Below, in pieces: positions 6,984-8,704 of a stretch of DNA of 8,704 bases. The position numbers were made by a program, and so were the translations under genes. Positions within the stretch are counted from its first letter, which is position 1, and each line of letters opens with the position of its first letter. The notes beneath the pieces were generated by a model. That model made no database searches. It saw only the letters and a list, made by a program, of their open reading frames with translations, and had not been told where the DNA came from. This stretch comes from Aromatoleum sp. (GTDB lineage: Bacteria > Pseudomonadota > Gammaproteobacteria > Burkholderiales > Casimicrobiaceae), in assembly GCA_010365205.1 (NCBI GenBank), contig JAAFGU010000093.1, positions 1-8,704 on the forward strand, read 5' to 3'.

Positions 6984-7003
6984 CCCATCGTGGCCTCGAT
7001 GGG
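6984..7003 (-). promoter_or_regulatory. Hairpin in the transposase leader covering the likely ribosome binding site
   Basis: On the minus strand CCCATCG-AGGCCA-CGATGGG forms a perfect 7 bp stem with a 6 nt loop. Its 3' arm ends in the GGG that lies 7 nt before the ATG at 6976, so a transcript containing the whole hairpin would mask this weak Shine-Dalgarno site. Such structures in other IS limit transposase synthesis from transcription entering from outside. Confidence 0.5.
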
Positions 7004-7009
7004 AACAAC

Positions 7010-7038
7010 ACTTTGCCAAACCGCTCAAAGATTTACAA
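7010..7038 (-). promoter_or_regulatory. Possible transposase promoter
   Basis: On the minus strand TTGTAA (7033-7038) is followed after 17 nt by CAAAGT (7010-7015). The match to sigma-70 boxes is poor (4/6 and 3/6), but the location just inside the inverted repeat is right. A start at about 7003 would fall at the base of the hairpin's 5' arm. Confidence 0.22.
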
Positions 7039-7042
7039 CTGG

Positions 7043-7057
7043 TTTTTGAGATGGCTT
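7043..7057 (-). repeat. Right terminal inverted repeat of the IS
   Basis: TTTTTGAGATGGCTT is the exact reverse complement of 6187-6201. It marks the transposase-proximal end of the element. Confidence 0.88.
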
Positions 7058-7061
7058 CTAG
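7058..7061. repeat. CTAG at the right boundary of the IS
   Basis: Partner of the CTAG at 6183-6186. If CTAG was duplicated, the empty site read CACTAGTG, an 8 bp palindrome, in the lipoyl carrier 2 to transglutaminase-like intergenic gap. Confidence 0.6.
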
Positions 7062-7086
7062 TGAAGGCTCACGCTGACGACCGACG

Positions 7087-7392
7087 TCAGGTGATTTCGA
7101 AGTTGACAAGCCAGGGCGCCAACGCATCCGGTGATGCCGGCAGCAACTCGGCCGGGTCGTCGCTCAGCAGCGCCAGCGGTTTGCCGACCTTCTGCCAATC
7201 GCCGGGCGCGCACAGGACGCGGCGCAACACGCCGCGCTGGCCCGATCGGACTTCGACCGCCGCCTTGTAGGTCTCGAGTTCGACGATCAGCTCTCCCTCG
7301 GCAAAGACACGGCCGACTTCGCCGTGCCATTCGAGCACGCGCATCTCCTCGACATCCTCGACCTGTCCCGGCACCACCAACTGATAGATCAA
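7087..7392 (-). CDS. Stand-alone lipoyl-domain carrier protein (copy 2)
   Basis: 101 residues with a TTG start at 7392, set by GAGGG 5 nt upstream and by exact co-linearity with copy 1 (MIYQLVVPG). The lipoylation site is V-E-L-E-T-Y-K43-A; barrel closure is GDWQKVGKPLAL; the tail ends LVNFEIT. No subunit-binding domain or E2 catalytic core is present. It lies 49 nt downstream of E1-beta in the same direction, the place where an E2 gene sits in ordinary 2-oxo acid dehydrogenase operons, so it is the best candidate acceptor of the acyl group made by this E1. The tail after residue 75 is as conserved with copy 1 as the domain itself, especially the last residues, which suggests a binding function. 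It begins in TTG while copy 1 begins in ATG, so translation strength may differ. Confidence 0.88.
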   Translation of the reverse strand: MIYQLVVPGQVEDVEEMRVLEWHGEVGRVFAEGELIVELETYKAAVEVRSGQRGVLRRVLCAPGDWQKVGKPLALLSDDPAELLPASPDALAPWLVNFEIT

Positions 7393-7397
7393 GCGAG

Positions 7398-7402
7398 CCC
7401 TC
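7398..7402 (-). promoter_or_regulatory. Ribosome binding site (GAGGG) for the TTG start at 7392
   Basis: GAGGG on the minus strand lies 5 nt before TTG 7392. It supports the TTG start, which is also the position that aligns with the ATG of lipoyl carrier 1. Confidence 0.6.
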
Positions 7403-7441
7403 GATTCTTGTTCCTGATGTTGGAGCGGGGACCCGGTGCCA

Positions 7442-8431
7442 TCAGGATGTCAGCAACCGTACCACCGCGTCGATAACCGTTTGCGCACCGGGCAGGCATG
7501 CCGCCTCGAGGACGGGGTTGGACGAGACCGGCGCCGCCCGCGCCCCCACCCGCGCGACCCGCGATGTGCCGAGCGCCTCGCGGACCCGAAACGCGACCTC
7601 GGCTCCTACGCCGCACGTCGTCTGGCCTTCTTCGAGGGTCAGCAACGCGCCGGTCTTTGCCACCGATGCGCAAAGCGTCGGCGTGTCCAGCGGTGCCAGC
7701 GTTCTCAGGTCGACAATCTCGCACGAGATGCCCTCGGGCACCAGCCGTGCGGCCGCGTCCGCGGCAACGGTCGTCATCCAGGAGTGCGTGACGATGGTGA
7801 CGTCGGTTCCCTGACGACGAACGACGGCCTTGCCGATGGGCACCGTTGCTTCGCCGAGGGGGACCTCTCCCGCGGTCGGAAACAATCGCTTGTGATCGAC
7901 AAACACGACGGGCCCGGCTTCATGCAACGCCGACTTCAGCAGCCCATACGCGTCGCCAGGCGTCGAAGGGGCGACGACCTTCAAGCCAGGCACGCCCATC
8001 AGCCACGCCTCGATGCATTGCGAATGCGCGACACCCTGGCCCTTGGCTCCCGCCGTGGTTTTCACGACCACCGGCGCGCGGAGCTGCCCGCCGGTCTTGA
8101 AGCGCGCCTTCGCCGCATAGTTGACGAGCGGGTCGAGGCCAAGCATCAGGAAATCCATGTACGTGATGCTGACCAGCGGGCGCATCCCCGCCGCTGCCGC
8201 GCCGACACCGAGACCGATCATCGACGCTTCCGCCACCGGCGTGTCGCGGACGCGCGCGGCGCCGAAGCGTTCGTACAGTCCCGCGAACTCCCGGTACGAA
8301 CCGCCGAAGCGGCCGACATCCTGGCCGAGCACGATGACGCTGTCGTCGCGGCTCATCTCCTCGCAGAGAGCGCGCGCGATCGCCTCACGAAAAAAGAGCT
8401 TCACCGTCAGTTGCGGCGCGTCAGACGACAT
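7442..8431 (-). CDS. 2-oxo acid dehydrogenase E1 component, beta subunit
   Basis: 329 residues from ATG 8431 (MSSDAPQLTVKLFFREAIAR), close to the family's usual 325. A longer in-frame start at 8476 lies inside the E1-alpha frame and adds non-family residues, so it was not used. Conserved blocks are VIVLGQDVGRFGG (33-44), RVRDTPVAEA with E68, the Glu that activates the thiamine ring, GLGVGAAAAGMRP (73-85), the AHSQ segment with H136, VPGLKVVAPSTPGDA (147-161) and the C-terminal transketolase domain with VDLRTLAPLDTPTL. Together with E1-alpha it forms the thiamine-diphosphate enzyme that decarboxylates a 2-oxo acid and passes the acyl group to a lipoyl arm. The substrate (pyruvate, acetoin-type or branched-chain) cannot be assigned. 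Start and E1-alpha stop overlap by 11 nt, indicating coupling; no strong ribosome site is seen. Confidence 0.93.
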   Translation of the reverse strand: MSSDAPQLTVKLFFREAIARALCEEMSRDDSVIVLGQDVGRFGGSYREFAGLYERFGAARVRDTPVAEASMIGLGVGAAAAGMRPLVSITYMDFLMLGLDPLVNYAAKARFKTGGQLRAPVVVKTTAGAKGQGVAHSQCIEAWLMGVPGLKVVAPSTPGDAYGLLKSALHEAGPVVFVDHKRLFPTAGEVPLGEATVPIGKAVVRRQGTDVTIVTHSWMTTVAADAAARLVPEGISCEIVDLRTLAPLDTPTLCASVAKTGALLTLEEGQTTCGVGAEVAFRVREALGTSRVARVGARAAPVSSNPVLEAACLPGAQTVIDAVVRLLTS

Positions 8432-8704
8432 GGCGCAGCAAGTCGGAGGCGTCCGGATACGGGGCCGCATCGGCAAAGCGCATCGCGGCGGCGGCGGCGT
8501 TCTCGGCTTCGCGCTCGAGCCGCGCGCGTATGTCTGCGCTCAACGTGCCTTCGCCTTCGAGCCGCGCGGCATAGCGGCGAATGGGGCAGCGCGCCCGGTC
8601 GGCGGCGAGCTCTTCGGCGGAGCGTGTCTCGCGCGTCGTCGTCGAATGCGGTGCGAAGCGGGCGGACAGGCACTCCAGAAACGCCGGCCCGTCTCCCGCC
8701 CGCG
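8421..8704 (-). CDS. 2-oxo acid dehydrogenase E1 component, alpha subunit (3' part)
   Basis: The C-terminal 93 residues are present; the 5' part lies beyond the right edge. The frame reads GPAFLECLSARFAPHSTTTR, equivalent to the GPxFLE-x(3)-R-x(2)-HS block whose His lies in the thiamine-diphosphate loop. It continues RSAEELAADRARCPIRRYAA, a helix with GTLSADIRARLERE, and ends FADAAPYPDASDLLRHVV, the usual E1-alpha tail with the ASPYPDP-like motif. The usual R-G-H-S is A-P-H-S here, a small departure in the active-site loop. It is the first visible gene of the minus-strand run, overlapping E1-beta by 11 nt. The alpha/beta two-subunit form is typical of acetoin, branched-chain and many alphaproteobacterial or Gram-positive pyruvate dehydrogenases. 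Confidence 0.88.
   Translation of the reverse strand, partial: RAGDGPAFLECLSARFAPHSTTTRETRSAEELAADRARCPIRRYAARLEGEGTLSADIRARLEREAENAAAAAMRFADAAPYPDASDLLRHVV

Larger units (their letters stand above)
6187..7057 (-). mobile_element. IS5-family insertion sequence (IS427-like group)
   Basis: The element is about 871 bp, bounded by perfect 15 bp inverted repeats and flanked by CTAG on both sides. It carries a two-frame DDE transposase joined by a -1 frameshift site, the arrangement known in the IS427 group of IS5. Both frames are open, the catalytic residues are present and the ends match exactly, so the copy looks intact and possibly young. It is inserted between lipoyl carrier 2 and the transglutaminase-like gene, hits no coding sequence and is transcribed in the same direction as the host operon. 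It may weaken transcription of the two downstream genes or supply read-through to them. The subgroup name is from memory of the family layout, not a database match. Confidence 0.88.

Noticed and set aside
5772..7049. Open frame of 425 codons on the plus strand across the transglutaminase start and the IS
   Set aside because: It crosses the IS boundary and is antisense to a transposase and to the transglutaminase-like gene; no motif is visible.
8432..8476. Longer N-terminus for E1-beta (start at 8476)
   Set aside because: The 15 added residues lie inside E1-alpha and do not resemble the family; the ATG at 8431 fits the usual length.
8407..8673. Open frame of 88 codons on the minus strand overlapping the E1-alpha end
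   Set aside because: Arg-rich shadow. Another frame of the same strand gives the conserved E1-alpha C-terminus with a stop at 8421-8423.

Overview
The window is GC-rich and gene-dense. Stop and start codons overlap (ATGA, GTGA), and GTG and TTG starts are common. Together with an IS5-family (IS427-like) element this suggests a high-GC proteobacterium, perhaps an alphaproteobacterium; the sequence does not fix the taxon. No tRNA, rRNA or CRISPR array was seen.

Layout from left to right. (1) At 1-191, minus strand, lies the 5' end of a gene whose N-terminus resembles that of the transglutaminase-like protein at 4776-6107. (2) At 298-2045, plus strand, a two-gene coupled unit encodes a lipoyl-fold-like protein without the lipoyl lysine (298-666) and a 460-residue protein with an SGNH-hydrolase-like C-terminus (663-2045). 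(3) At 2038-2343, minus strand, is a stand-alone 101-residue lipoyl carrier protein. (4) At 2500-3537, plus strand, is a GT2 glycosyltransferase. (5) From 8704 down to 3547, minus strand, is a probable operon: E1-alpha (3' end only, 8421-8704), E1-beta (7442-8431), a second lipoyl carrier (7087-7392), a transglutaminase-like protein (4776-6107) and a GT4 glycosyltransferase (3547-4779). An intact-looking 0.87 kb insertion sequence (6187-7057) sits between the second lipoyl carrier and the transglutaminase-like gene.

How the genes may work together (inference): E1-alpha/beta enzymes decarboxylate a 2-oxo acid with thiamine diphosphate and reductively acylate a lipoyl lysine. Here the lipoyl domains are tiny free proteins, and no E2 catalytic core or E3 is visible. 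Instead the neighbours are two glycosyltransferases, an SGNH-like protein and a transglutaminase-fold protein. A plausible reading is a dedicated acyl-generating module. It would load an acyl group on a free lipoyl carrier and pass it to a glycan or small-molecule acceptor, with the SGNH-like or papain-fold protein replacing the usual E2 acyltransferase. The duplicated lipoyl carriers, the lysine-less lipoyl-like protein and the repeated transglutaminase N-terminal domain suggest a cluster built by duplication and divergence. This is the most interesting candidate for an undescribed system in the window.
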